A stretch of 64,000 nucleotides of DNA from Terrisporobacter vanillatitrophus. GTDB taxonomy: Bacteria; Bacillota; Clostridia; Peptostreptococcales; Peptostreptococcaceae. Made by a program: the position numbers and the translations under genes. Below the pieces are notes generated by a model. The model was not told the origin of the DNA. It saw only the letters and a list, made by a program, of their open reading frames with translations, and searched no databases. Position 1 is the stretch's first letter. Each line of letters starts with the position of its first letter. The stretch lies in NCBI RefSeq assembly GCF_051148895.1, contig NZ_CP154625.1, positions 2,604,001 through 2,668,000 on the forward strand, in the 5' to 3' direction. This document shows positions 25,347 through 34,334 of this stretch, one piece after another.

Positions 25347-25997
25347 TTATTTATTTCCAAAAGCATCTTCCCAATCTTTTTTAAACTTTTCAATTCCTTG
25401 ATCAGTTAAAGGATGATTTAACATTTGATATACAAGCTTAGCAGGCACTGTTGCTATATGAGATCCAGCTAATGCTGCATCAGTAACATGAACTGGATGT
25501 CTAACACTTGCAGCTATTATTTCTGTTTCTATTCCATGAATATCAAACATTTCTGACACAGTTCTTATTAAATCCATTCCATTAGTTGATATATCGTCTA
25601 ATCTTCCTAAGAAAGGTGATACATAAGTTGCTCCAGCTCTTGCTGCAAGTAATGCTTGATTTGCTGAGAATATTAAAGTAACATTAGTTTTTATTCCTTG
25701 TAAAGCTAATACTTTTACAGCTTTTAATCCTTCTGCAGTCATTGGTATTTTAACAACCATGTTTTTGTGAATTTTTACTATTTCCATCGCTTCTGCTATA
25801 ATACCTTCAGCATCATCACTATTTACTTCTCCACTTATTGGTCCATCAACTATTGAAGCAATTTCTCTAACTACTTCTGTAAAGTCTCTTCCTTCTTTCG
25901 CTATTAGAGATGGGTTCGTAGTTACACCACATATTACACCCATATCATTAACTTTTTTAATATCTTCCACATTTGCTGTGTCTAAAAATAATTTCAT
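25347..25997 (-). CDS. transaldolase-like / fructose-6-phosphate aldolase family protein
   Basis: 216 residues, the length of the short TalC/FSA/TAL group. Starts MKLFLDTANVEDIKKV, with GVTTNPSLIAKEGRD near 30 and the Schiff-base lysine in VVKIPMTAEGLKA near 85; AGATYVSPFLGRLDDI near 125 is the second signature. Members of this group either transfer dihydroxyacetone units (transaldolase, in the non-oxidative pentose phosphate pathway) or cleave fructose 6-phosphate, and sequence alone does not decide well. ATG 25997 has AAAGGAG; the upstream ATG does not. Monocistronic. Confidence 0.9.
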   Translation of the reverse strand: MKLFLDTANVEDIKKVNDMGVICGVTTNPSLIAKEGRDFTEVVREIASIVDGPISGEVNSDDAEGIIAEAMEIVKIHKNMVVKIPMTAEGLKAVKVLALQGIKTNVTLIFSANQALLAARAGATYVSPFLGRLDDISTNGMDLIRTVSEMFDIHGIETEIIAASVRHPVHVTDAALAGSHIATVPAKLVYQMLNHPLTDQGIEKFKKDWEDAFGNK

Positions 25998-26059
25998 ATC
26001 ATAATCTCCTTTGCTCACTTTTCTTTTGTATGTACGTTATCTTTCGAAGTTAATATATT

Positions 26060-27580
26060 TTATTTATAAATACTTGTATCGATATATTTTTTATATATTA
26101 ATTCTCCTTTATTATTATACCCATAAAGATAAGTATTTGCCACATTTCCTTTCACAAAACTTACAGGAGTATATTTTTTCCCACCTAAAACACTTTCATT
26201 TGACCAAAATTCCACTGTAATTTGACCTCCAACTGTATAAGCATGAATATAAATTGGATAATCATAAGAATTTTTGAATCTTAAGTTTTTACTTCCTGTT
26301 GCTAAAGTTGCATCTAATCCTCGTTGCACATAGGGTACAGACTTTGAATGATTATATCTTTCTGTTGGAAGAATACCTGCTTTTAATTGTGCATTATACA
26401 ATGTTGTAGAAACTTGACAAACTCCGCCTCCCGGAGCATCTTTATGAGTTCCATTTATTATAACTGGAGCCATGTAATAACCATTACTAAGTTCCACAGG
26501 GCTAACTTTATCTTCATAAGAAAATTCTTCCCCAGGCATTAATATTGTTTTATCAATTTTACTTGCTGCATTAGCAATATTCAGTCCTCTACTATAACCA
26601 GTTCCACCAAAGTATGTTGTTGCAGAAGAAATTTTATAATCTACCCCTTCAAGATTTTGATTATTAATTTTAGGTTTAATTGTTTTATATTCTTCTTCAA
26701 TAACTATATTACTTTTTCCAACTTCATTACTATTTATTTTTTCTGTTATTTTATTTATTAAATTTGTTTCATCAATGCTTTTACCATTTTCACCTTTTAT
26801 TATATTTAGTTTGTCTCCATTCATTTTAAGTGTTGGTTCAATAGCTGCTACATGAGTATCATCATAAATTTTATTAACTTCTTCTTGTAAAGCTTCATTA
26901 TTAATTTTTATATCAAAATTACAATTCCTTTTTACGCTTAAATATATTAAACCAAATTGTTCTATAAATGATTTATCTTTACCATAATTCATTATATCAT
27001 TTTCAACTTTTTTTACATCTAATTTATCAATTATATGAGATACTAAAATTTCATATTCCTTATCATCTAATTTTATGATAATTCTATTGTTATTAATATC
27101 ATTTGCTAAAATGTTTACCTTTGTATTTAATTGTTTTTCATTTAGTTTTGAAACATCTTCTTCATACAATGTTATATCTGGATAAACTAAAAAGTCGTAT
27201 CTTTTAGCACCAAAATACATTATTGTAATTATTACAAAAAAACATGCAATTCCAATATAAATCTTCTTTTTCTTTTCTACATCATTTATTGTGTATTCTA
27301 TTTCTTCTATTATTTCTTCTTTAATATTTTCTAATTCTTCACTATTTACATATTCTTTGTCATTAAAACCTTCATCTTCTTCATAATTACCTTCTTCCAT
27401 TACAATTTTACTCTCTAGTTCTTCAGCTTTTTGTTCATCAATATTTTCCATATTATTATGAATTTCTAACTTGTTGTCATCCAAATTTTCTTCTGTTAAC
27501 TTTTCCTTTTCTTCTTTCTCATGATTTGCCTTTTGGCGTGCTTTTCTTATAATATCATTATTATCATCGCTTCTCTCCAT
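26060..27580 (-). CDS. VanW-family membrane-anchored protein
   Basis: 506 residues. A strongly acidic cytoplasmic N-terminus (about 1-100) is followed by one membrane segment, IYIGIACFFVIITIMYFGAK. The extracellular part includes a peptidoglycan-binding-4-like region (about 130-300), then the VanW domain with YFGGTGYSRGLNIANAAS, GEEFSYEDKVSP and PGGGVCQVSTTLYNAQL. A cell-wall role is inferred from the domains; VanW function itself is unknown despite its name from vancomycin clusters. ATG 27580 is chosen for its GGGGGG site. Confidence 0.87.
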   Translation of the reverse strand: MERSDDNNDIIRKARQKANHEKEEKEKLTEENLDDNKLEIHNNMENIDEQKAEELESKIVMEEGNYEEDEGFNDKEYVNSEELENIKEEIIEEIEYTINDVEKKKKIYIGIACFFVIITIMYFGAKRYDFLVYPDITLYEEDVSKLNEKQLNTKVNILANDINNNRIIIKLDDKEYEILVSHIIDKLDVKKVENDIMNYGKDKSFIEQFGLIYLSVKRNCNFDIKINNEALQEEVNKIYDDTHVAAIEPTLKMNGDKLNIIKGENGKSIDETNLINKITEKINSNEVGKSNIVIEEEYKTIKPKINNQNLEGVDYKISSATTYFGGTGYSRGLNIANAASKIDKTILMPGEEFSYEDKVSPVELSNGYYMAPVIINGTHKDAPGGGVCQVSTTLYNAQLKAGILPTERYNHSKSVPYVQRGLDATLATGSKNLRFKNSYDYPIYIHAYTVGGQITVEFWSNESVLGGKKYTPVSFVKGNVANTYLYGYNNKGELIYKKYIDTSIYK

Positions 27581-27745
27581 AGTATCCCCCCTTGATTTTA
27601 TCACTAGTAAATTGTATTAATAAACTTAAACTTTATTCATTTAAAAAAATTTCATTTTCGTAATCAATTATTTTATACAAATTTGTATATAATAAAAATT
27701 TATGTTAATATAACTAGGTATAAATCATAAGAAAAAGGTGATAAA

Positions 27746-28693
27746 ATGACAAAGTTCAAATATGCTTTTGATGACAATAAAAGATATCATACTTGGAATT
27801 ACTATCTTAGAAATACATTTGGTGAAAAAATATTTAAGGTTTCTATAAATGCAGGATTCTCTTGCCCAAATATAGATGGGAAAGTAGCTTATGGTGGATG
27901 TACCTACTGTTCCAAAGAAGGGTCTGGAGATTTTGCGGGAAATCCAAAAGATGATTTGATAAAACAGTTTAAAGAAATTAAAGAGATGATGCTTAAAAAA
28001 TGGCCAAGTGCTAAGTATATTGGATACTTCCAAGCTTATACAAATACTTATGCACCTCTAGAGGTTTTAAAAGAAAAATACGAAACTATCTTAGAACAAG
28101 ATGATGTGGTAGGACTTTCTATTTCTACTCGTCCAGACTGTTTAGAAGATGATGTAGTTGAATATTTAGGTGAATTAAATAAAAGAACTAATCTATGGGT
28201 AGAGTTAGGTCTTCAAACTATTCATGACTCTACTTCAAAAATCATAAATAGAGGTCATGATTATGAAACCTTCATAGAAGGAGTAAAAAAGTTAAAAGCT
28301 AAAAATATAAATATTGTAGTTCACATTATTAATGGTCTTCCTGGAGAGGATCATAATATGATGATGGAAACAGCTAAGGCTGTGGCTGATTTAAATGTTC
28401 ATGGAATAAAAATTCATTTGCTTCATGTTATAAAAGATACTCCAATGGCTAAAATGTTAGAAAAAAATATGATGACGTTAATGACACAGGAAGAGTATGT
28501 AAATCTCGTTTGTGATCAGTTAGAAATTCTTCCACCTGAAATGATAATCCATAGACTAACAGGTGATGGGAAAAAGGAAGATTTAGTAGGTCCTCTTTGG
28601 TCTTTGAAAAAATGGGAAGTACTAAATGCTATTGATGATACTCTGAAATCAAGAAATTCTTATCAAGGTATAAAGTACTTATCTTCAAAATAA
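27746..28693 (+). CDS. TIGR01212-type radical SAM protein (YhcC-like)
   Basis: 315 residues. The cluster-binding cysteines are in FSCPNIDGKVAYGGCTYCS, the spaced CX..CxxC arrangement characteristic of YhcC proteins, followed by YFQAYTNTYAPLEVLKEKY and LSISTRPDCL. A role in RNA modification or related chemistry has been proposed for the family but is not established. The start follows AAAGGTG. It is transcribed divergently from the VanW gene. Confidence 0.88.
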   Translation: MTKFKYAFDDNKRYHTWNYYLRNTFGEKIFKVSINAGFSCPNIDGKVAYGGCTYCSKEGSGDFAGNPKDDLIKQFKEIKEMMLKKWPSAKYIGYFQAYTNTYAPLEVLKEKYETILEQDDVVGLSISTRPDCLEDDVVEYLGELNKRTNLWVELGLQTIHDSTSKIINRGHDYETFIEGVKKLKAKNINIVVHIINGLPGEDHNMMMETAKAVADLNVHGIKIHLLHVIKDTPMAKMLEKNMMTLMTQEEYVNLVCDQLEILPPEMIIHRLTGDGKKEDLVGPLWSLKKWEVLNAIDDTLKSRNSYQGIKYLSSK

Positions 28694-28710
28694 TAAATTT
28701 TCACATAAAA

Positions 28711-28747
28711 AAAACCCTTCGTAAAATTATTTATGAGGGGCTTTTTT
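28711..28747. terminator. terminator between radical SAM and DMT genes
   Basis: AAAACCC..GTAAA / TTTATGA..GGG hairpin with a bulge, then CTTTTTTAT. Confidence 0.65.
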
Positions 28748-28780
28748 ATAATTTATAATTATAAATTTTAAAGGGCAATG

Positions 28781-29710
28781 TTATGCTTGACTTGCAACCT
28801 TTCTAAGGTCTAAATCAAGACTTGCTTCACTTTCAGACGGTATTTTAGTAACACTTTTAAGAGCTACTATGGTAGAAACCATCATTAAGCAAACTCCAAT
28901 TATTTTTACAGTATTGAATGACTCTCCCATGATTATCCATCCAATTATTTGTGCAAATACTAATTCTATTGATGCTATTACACCAGCAACTGAAAGCTCT
29001 ATTCCACTTTTCACGCCACTTGTATAACAAATGTAAGCAAGAACTCCTGAAAATAATCCAAATCCTATTATATTTAAAGCTATAGATATATCTCCTACAC
29101 TAGCTCCAACTCTAACAAAATTTACTCTACTTACAAGAAGTAATGCTCCTGTCAAAAATGAATAAATCATCATTGTTAAATTATTTACTTCATCTAATAT
29201 ATTTTTACTTATTATTGGCATTAACGAATAAAGAATCGCTGCCATAATTCCACTTATAATTCCGAATGTACTTATGTTTTGTAAATCTAAACTTCCTCCT
29301 GTAACAGCAAGTATAGCTGCCACTACACATATACCTAAAGATAATAACTTCATTTTATTGATTTTCTCTTTATATATAATTTTAGAAAAAATTGCAATAA
29401 ATATTGGTGAAGTATAAAGCAATACAGCTGCTACTGCACTTCCTGTACTTTTTATTGAATTTACATAGCAGTAGTTAAATAATCCTTGGCAAAATAACCC
29501 TATAATTATTGAATAAATTAGTCCTTTTTTTGATATTTTTAATAAACTTGGATTTTTTATAATTGCGTACAAAACTAATATAATACACCCCATTGAAAGT
29601 CTTAAAAAACTTATTTCTTCTGTTGATAATCCTACCTTGCTTAAGTTTGTTGTAAATAATCCTATACTAGACCAAAAAAGACCTGCTAGTAATATGTGTA
29701 AATAACCCAT
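28781..29710 (-). CDS. EamA/DMT-family permease, likely sigma-54 dependent
   Basis: 309 residues with ten membrane segments in two EamA repeats (about 1-140 and 150-285). Family members export amino acids or other small metabolites; the substrate is unknown. ATG 29710 has GGAGG at normal spacing. A -24/-12 type promoter (TGGCATG-N4-TTGCT) lies 59 bp upstream and three palindromes further upstream, beside the divergent sigma-54 activator gene, so this permease is the probable regulated target. It has a short charged C-terminal tail. Confidence 0.88.
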   Translation of the reverse strand: MGYLHILLAGLFWSSIGLFTTNLSKVGLSTEEISFLRLSMGCIILVLYAIIKNPSLLKISKKGLIYSIIIGLFCQGLFNYCYVNSIKSTGSAVAAVLLYTSPIFIAIFSKIIYKEKINKMKLLSLGICVVAAILAVTGGSLDLQNISTFGIISGIMAAILYSLMPIISKNILDEVNNLTMMIYSFLTGALLLVSRVNFVRVGASVGDISIALNIIGFGLFSGVLAYICYTSGVKSGIELSVAGVIASIELVFAQIIGWIIMGESFNTVKIIGVCLMMVSTIVALKSVTKIPSESEASLDLDLRKVASQA

Positions 29711-29768
29711 CTTTCTTTTCCTCCATTTGAAACTTAATAATCTATCTTTTGATTCCAATATTCGTTAT

Positions 29769-29784
29769 AGCAAATAACATGCCA
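29769..29784 (-). promoter_or_regulatory. sigma-54 (-24/-12) promoter of DMT permease
   Basis: TGGCATGTTATTTGCT on the minus strand. Consensus is TGGCACG-N4-TTGCW: one difference. The invariant GG (29783-29782) and GC (29771-29770) are separated by exactly 10 bp, as required. Transcription would start about 45 nt before the ATG. Confidence 0.82.
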
Positions 29785-29898
29785 ACTTTTCAATATTTAT
29801 TTACTTTAATAAAACACTTGAAACTTAGCCATTCTCTTTTATTATATTTATATAGTTTTACTTTTTTTTTATATTTAAAATAAGTAATTTAATAAAAC

Positions 29899-29996
29899 AA
29901 GTTGATTTTAACTTATTATTTCAATATAATTAAGTTGTTTATGACTTGTTTGCACTATAATAAAAATCAAATAAGATATTAAGTTAAAAATGACTT
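29899..29996. promoter_or_regulatory. three 16-bp palindromic activator sites
   Basis: AAGTTGATTTTAACTT (29899-29914), AAGTTGTTTATGACTT (29932-29947) and AAGTTAAAAATGACTT (29981-29996) share AAGTT-N7-ACTT. They lie about 140-240 bp upstream of the DMT start site, a normal position for sigma-54 activator sites, and next to the activator's own start. Confidence 0.72.
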
Positions 29997-30018
29997 ATTC
30001 AAAAAAAGGGGGATAACT

Positions 30019-31401
30019 TTGAAATTCAAAGAAGATTTTTATAAAAAGGTCATGGATGCATCCCATGATGAAATTTGCGTTGCTGACAATAGAGGGAATC
30101 TAATTTATTGTAATAAAGCATTTGAAAAAAACTATGGAATAAAAAAAGAAGAAATGCTTGGCAAAAATGTTAAGCTTTTATCTGAAAAAGGTTATTCCAC
30201 AGTAGGGGCTATACCTCAAGTTTTAATAACAAAAAAAACCAGTTCCATGGAGCAATTTACCAATACAGGTAAAAAACTTGTATTAACTGCTACTCCCATA
30301 TTTGATGATAAGGGTGATATTGAATTTATAGTTGAAAACACTAGAGACATTACAGAACTTAACCAAATAAAAAATAAGTTAACAGACACACAAAATGAAG
30401 TCAATAAGTACAAAAATGAAATTGAAAATATTTATAGAACTACTCTTAAAATAGAAACTGATATTATTCTTACAGGAAGTGTTATGAAACCTATAATGAA
30501 TACAGTAAATCAAATTTCAAAAACAAATGTTATAGTCTTATTACTTGGTGAGTCTGGTACTGGAAAAAGTTCATTAGCCAGATATATACATAAAAATAGT
30601 AGAAGATCTGATAAACCTTTTATAACAATTAACTGCGCAACAATATCACCAGAACTTCTTGAATCCGAATTATTTGGATATGTACCAGGTGCTTTTACAG
30701 GCGCTTCAACTAAAGGAAAGGCTGGTCTTGTAGAGCTAGCTCAAGGTGGGACTTTATTTTTAGATGAAATTGGGGAGATTCCTCCAAGCCTTCAAGCAAA
30801 GTTTCTTCAATTAATTCAAGAAAAAACCTTCACGCCCGTAGGAGGTATGAAAGAGAAAAATGTAGATATTAGAATTATATCTGCTACAAACTGCGATTTA
30901 TTAAAAAAGGTAGAGGAAAAAACATTTAGGCAAGATCTTTACTACAGATTGAATGTTATTCAATTAAAAATACCTCCTCTTAGAGATAGAAAGGACAATC
31001 TGGTTGAATTAATAAAACATTATTTTAATAAGTACTGCTTCGAATTTAATATAAATAAAATAATTACCAAAGATGCTATAAAACTAATTTCCTGTTATAA
31101 TTTTCCTGGAAACATTAGAGAACTTCAAAATATTATACAAAAACTTGTATTAACATCTACTAATCATGTTATTACTGAAAAAAACCTTCCAAAAGATATA
31201 TTCAACTATAACTTTGATTACAATATAGAAGATAATGAAGATTTATTTAATGAACATGATTTTGATACTTTAATGGAATCCTACGAAAAAGAGATTATAT
31301 CTAAAACCTATAAGCATTATAAAAGTTCATATAAGGTTGCCAAATGCTTAAATATATCTCAGTCTAAAGCTAGTAGACTTATTAGAAAGCATGGTCTATA
31401 A
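30019..31401 (+). CDS. PAS-domain sigma-54-dependent transcriptional activator
   Basis: 460 residues. Residues 5-115 form a PAS sensor (ICVADNRGNLIYCNKAFEKN). The AAA+ domain (about 150-380) has Walker A LLGESGTGKSSLARYIH, the sigma-54-contacting loop GAFTGAST, Walker B TLFLDEIGE and the arginine-finger segment FRQDLYYRLNVI. The C-terminal 45 residues are a Fis-type helix-turn-helix (YKVAKCLNISQSKASRLI). The start is TTG with AAGGGGG upstream; the next ATG is 11 codons in. No receiver domain is present, so a small ligand sensed by PAS is likely. It is divergent from the DMT permease. Confidence 0.93.
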   Translation: MKFKEDFYKKVMDASHDEICVADNRGNLIYCNKAFEKNYGIKKEEMLGKNVKLLSEKGYSTVGAIPQVLITKKTSSMEQFTNTGKKLVLTATPIFDDKGDIEFIVENTRDITELNQIKNKLTDTQNEVNKYKNEIENIYRTTLKIETDIILTGSVMKPIMNTVNQISKTNVIVLLLGESGTGKSSLARYIHKNSRRSDKPFITINCATISPELLESELFGYVPGAFTGASTKGKAGLVELAQGGTLFLDEIGEIPPSLQAKFLQLIQEKTFTPVGGMKEKNVDIRIISATNCDLLKKVEEKTFRQDLYYRLNVIQLKIPPLRDRKDNLVELIKHYFNKYCFEFNINKIITKDAIKLISCYNFPGNIRELQNIIQKLVLTSTNHVITEKNLPKDIFNYNFDYNIEDNEDLFNEHDFDTLMESYEKEIISKTYKHYKSSYKVAKCLNISQSKASRLIRKHGL

Positions 31402-31402
31402 T

Positions 31403-31442
31403 AAAAAACCTGATTCTTTAATCACTGAGAATCAGGTTTTTT
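31403..31442. terminator. shared bidirectional terminator
   Basis: AAAAAACCTGATTCT / AGAATCAGGTTTTTT, 15-bp perfect stem with a 10-nt loop, between convergent genes. Confidence 0.9.
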
Positions 31443-31443
31443 A

Positions 31444-32601
31444 TTATAGACTTTCTAAAAATTCTTCTATTCTATCAAATCCTTTTTTTATATTTTCCAT
31501 ACTAGTTGCAAAAGAAAGCCTTATATAACCTTCCCCTCCACTACCAAAAGCATTCCCTGGAACCACTGCTACTTGTTTTTCATTTAAAAGCCTTATAGCA
31601 AATTCTTCAGAAGAAAGTCTCGTATTCTTTATGTTTATAAATGCATAAAAAGTTCCTTTAGGTTTTATACAACTTATTTTATCCATATTTTCCATTCTTT
31701 TAATAATATAGTTTCTTCTTTTTTCATATTCCTCTGTCATAGCTTTGGAATAATTTTTAGCCGATAGCAAAGCTTTTACCCCTGCATATTGATTAGATTC
31801 AACTGCGCATCCTACAATATTTTCTTGTAACTTACACATGGCGTCAACTAATTGTGCAGGCGCTGCACTATATCCTAACCTCCATCCTGTCATTGCATAT
31901 TCTTTTGAAAAACTATTTACTACTATCGTCCTTTCTTTCATTCCTTCAATAGAAGCTATACTTGTATGTTTGTGATTATCAAATATAATACTTCTATATA
32001 CTTCATCAGAAACTACTATAAGATTATGATTTTTGCAAATATCTGCAATTTCTTTCAATGTTTCTTTACTTGCTATTCCTCCTGTAGGATTTGCTGGGGA
32101 ATTAATTATTATTGCTCTAGTTTTTTCACTTATTGCCTTTTTAATATCTTCTGGATTGTAGATAAAATTATCTTCTTCTTTTACATTTACAGGTACTGGT
32201 ATTCCACCACACATCTCTATAATATCTGTGTAGTTTGACCAATATGGATTACTTACAATAACTTCATCTCCTTCATCTAAAATTGCTAAAAATGCAATAT
32301 AAAGAGATCCCATACCTCCTACTGTAATAATAATCTCTCTATTTGGATCATAATCTATTCCTAGTTCCAAGTGTAAGTCTTTACATATAGCTTCTCTTAG
32401 CTCAATTATACCCTCATTTGAAGTGTATTTCGTTTTGCCCTCTCTCATTGCTTTATATGCTTCTTTGACAACGTCATCACTGGCTGTAAAATCTGGTTCT
32501 CCTATGGTAAAGGAAATTTTATCATCATATTTTGATGATAAGTTGGCTATTTTTCTAATACCAGACCCATCCATATTATTAACTTTTTTAGATAGCTTCA
32601 T
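31444..32601 (-). CDS. PLP-dependent aminotransferase (class I/II, AspC/PatA type)
   Basis: 385 residues. Fold-type I aminotransferase with FTIGEPDFTASDDV near 35, NSPANPTGG near 165, SDEVYRSIIF near 200 and the PLP-binding lysine in NSFSKEYAMTGWRLGY near 235; the carboxylate-binding Arg is in GYIRLSFATS. It transfers amino groups between amino acids and 2-oxoacids. The exact substrate is unclear; it is convergent with the sigma-54 activator, so involvement in the same amino acid response is possible. Start placed at ATG 32601, which has a GGTGG-type site. Confidence 0.92.
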   Translation of the reverse strand: MKLSKKVNNMDGSGIRKIANLSSKYDDKISFTIGEPDFTASDDVVKEAYKAMREGKTKYTSNEGIIELREAICKDLHLELGIDYDPNREIIITVGGMGSLYIAFLAILDEGDEVIVSNPYWSNYTDIIEMCGGIPVPVNVKEEDNFIYNPEDIKKAISEKTRAIIINSPANPTGGIASKETLKEIADICKNHNLIVVSDEVYRSIIFDNHKHTSIASIEGMKERTIVVNSFSKEYAMTGWRLGYSAAPAQLVDAMCKLQENIVGCAVESNQYAGVKALLSAKNYSKAMTEEYEKRRNYIIKRMENMDKISCIKPKGTFYAFINIKNTRLSSEEFAIRLLNEKQVAVVPGNAFGSGGEGYIRLSFATSMENIKKGFDRIEEFLESL

Positions 32602-32712
32602 ATTCCACACCACCATTTTATTAGATTTCTAATTATCTTTTGGTAAAAGTATAATATACTTTTATTTCTAAATCCATTACATTTTAATGTTATATTAATA
32701 AAACTTCCCTTA

Positions 32713-32753
32713 GATAAAGAAAATGCCAGACTAAGCTGACATTTTTCTTTATC
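32713..32753. terminator. terminator of pentapeptide-repeat gene
   Basis: GATAAAGAAAATG / CATTTTTCTTTATC hairpin, loop about 14 nt. Confidence 0.72.
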
Positions 32754-33592
32754 TATTTTTCCCAATATGCAGGTCTTTCTATAAATATAGGTAATTTTGT
32801 TTTGGAATTTCCTCTTGCACTATTTATTTGAGACTGAGTAAGATACATTGTATTTTCTAAATTACATCCCCTAATATCTGCATCCCTCATATCTGAGCCA
32901 ATAACAATTGCTCCACTTAAATCCATATTTTGCAGATTTGATCCTATTAAAAGCGCACCTATCAAATTTGATCCTATTAAGTCTTTATTTCTAAGGTCTT
33001 TTCCTATAAAATCAAAACCTAAGGGTTCATCCTTTTTTCTTTTAGAGCTTATTTTTTTTATTACATTTTCTCTAACTTCTTTTAATAAATAATTTACTTT
33101 TGTTCTATGTTCTTCAACATTAATTTTTAATATTTCACTTGCACAAAGTTTTGTAAGACTTTGGGTCTCTTTTATCATCTGATTTATTCTTTTTCTCATA
33201 TCTTCATTTTCTGTAAAAGTAAAACTGTCATATAAATACCAAATCATTTCTTGTAAATTTTTTACTACTATAAAAACATCATACATTTCTTGTGATTTTT
33301 GTGGTGAATTTTGCCAGTTTATATTTTCATATATATGTTGAGCAACTTTTTGACCTGCTCCAAAACAATCATAGTTAATACATCCCTTAAGATTATTTTT
33401 ACTTAAGTCTTTATGTATTTTACAAGTAAAGTCTTTTTTAAGATTTTTACAAGGTTGTCCTGCAATTTTATCTTCTGGAAAATTATCCATTGTAGAAAAA
33501 TATAAGGCTACACAACAAAAACCAAAGCATTTACTGCAGTCTATTTTTAAATTCTTATAAGAATTCATCTCATTATAATTTCTATACTTCAT
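32753..33592 (-). CDS. pentapeptide-repeat protein with Cys-rich N-terminus
   Basis: 279 residues. The N-terminal 75 residues hold many cysteines (CSKCFGFCCVAL, then QPCKN, FTCKIH, GCINYDCFGAGQ), a layout suggestive of metal or iron-sulfur binding. The middle is helical. Residues 195-255 are pentapeptide repeats of A(D/N)LxX type (DLRNKDLIGSNLIGALLIG, NLQNMDLSGAIVIG, DMRDADIRGCNLEN), expected to fold as a right-handed beta helix. Function is unknown. It is 11 bp downstream of a DJ-1 family gene and likely in the same operon. The start follows AGGAG. Confidence 0.82.
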   Translation of the reverse strand: MKYRNYNEMNSYKNLKIDCSKCFGFCCVALYFSTMDNFPEDKIAGQPCKNLKKDFTCKIHKDLSKNNLKGCINYDCFGAGQKVAQHIYENINWQNSPQKSQEMYDVFIVVKNLQEMIWYLYDSFTFTENEDMRKRINQMIKETQSLTKLCASEILKINVEEHRTKVNYLLKEVRENVIKKISSKRKKDEPLGFDFIGKDLRNKDLIGSNLIGALLIGSNLQNMDLSGAIVIGSDMRDADIRGCNLENTMYLTQSQINSARGNSKTKLPIFIERPAYWEK

Positions 33593-33603
33593 TTTAACTC
33601 CTG

Positions 33604-34170
33604 TTATTTAGCAAATTTATTATAAAAATTTACTAGCATTCCTTCCTTTATATCTTCCATTTCATTTATACATCCTAGCTCTTCTAATATTGTTAGAGCA
33701 AAAGTTAAGGCAGTTGCTGGTCCTCTACTAGTTATTATATTATCATCTATTACTACAGCCTCATCTTCTACATAATTAACCTTTTCTTTATCTTGTATAA
33801 AACCAGGGTAAGACGTACATTTTTTACCCTCAAGTACATTAAAGTATTCTAATGTTTCTGGTGCAGCACAAATTGCAGCAACGATTTTTTTATTTTTATT
33901 CATATTAGTAATTAATTCTTTTACACAGTTCGCTTTTAGATTTTCTGCTCCTGGTAACCCCCCAGGAAGTACCACAGCGTCATAATCATTGCTATCAATA
34001 TCTTTAATATTACAATCAGATTGTACTACTATATTATGAGTTCCTTTCACATACTCATCTTTAATAGAACACATTTTGCAATCAATATTACCTCTTCTAA
34101 GTACATCAACTACTGAAAGTGCTTCTATCTCTTCAAATCCATCTGCTAATAAAACTAATACTTTTTTCAT
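33604..34170 (-). CDS. DJ-1/PfpI (YajL-like) family protein
   Basis: 188 residues. Begins MKKVLVLLADGFEEIEAL with the conserved Glu of the family, and the nucleophile-elbow Cys lies in VAAICAAPETL near 105; ITSRGPATALTFAL near 155 completes the DJ-1 fold. Members act in oxidative-stress protection, as glyoxalase or deglycase, or as chaperones; the specific activity cannot be told from sequence. First gene of a two-gene operon with the pentapeptide-repeat protein. The start follows AAGGAGAGG. An inverted repeat resembling a Fur site lies 30-60 bp upstream. Confidence 0.92.
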   Translation of the reverse strand: MKKVLVLLADGFEEIEALSVVDVLRRGNIDCKMCSIKDEYVKGTHNIVVQSDCNIKDIDSNDYDAVVLPGGLPGAENLKANCVKELITNMNKNKKIVAAICAAPETLEYFNVLEGKKCTSYPGFIQDKEKVNYVEDEAVVIDDNIITSRGPATALTFALTILEELGCINEMEDIKEGMLVNFYNKFAK

Positions 34171-34200
34171 TTCTTCCTCTCCTTAATTCGTAGTAATAAT

Positions 34201-34229
34201 TTTCAATTGGAATCATTATCATATTGAAA
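34201..34229. promoter_or_regulatory. inverted repeat with partial Fur-box similarity
   Basis: TTTCAAT (34201-34207) and ATTGAAA (34223-34229) flank AATCATTATCA, which matches part of the Fur consensus (about 11 of 14 in the 7-1-7 scheme). Located between the divergent DJ-1 and phospholipase genes. Confidence 0.4.
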
Positions 34230-34334
34230 TTTTTTTTCATTCTTGCTATTATTTAATAGATAGTTATTATGAGCAAAAATTTAGAAAATTCATATATATT
34301 GTTTAGCTATACACAAAACTTATGAGGTGAATCA

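Noticed and set aside
26060..27580. Vancomycin resistance cluster (vanW)
   Set aside because: VanW-domain proteins are common in Clostridia; no vanHAX or sensor genes are present, and ddl at 37342 is a normal D-Ala-D-Ala type.
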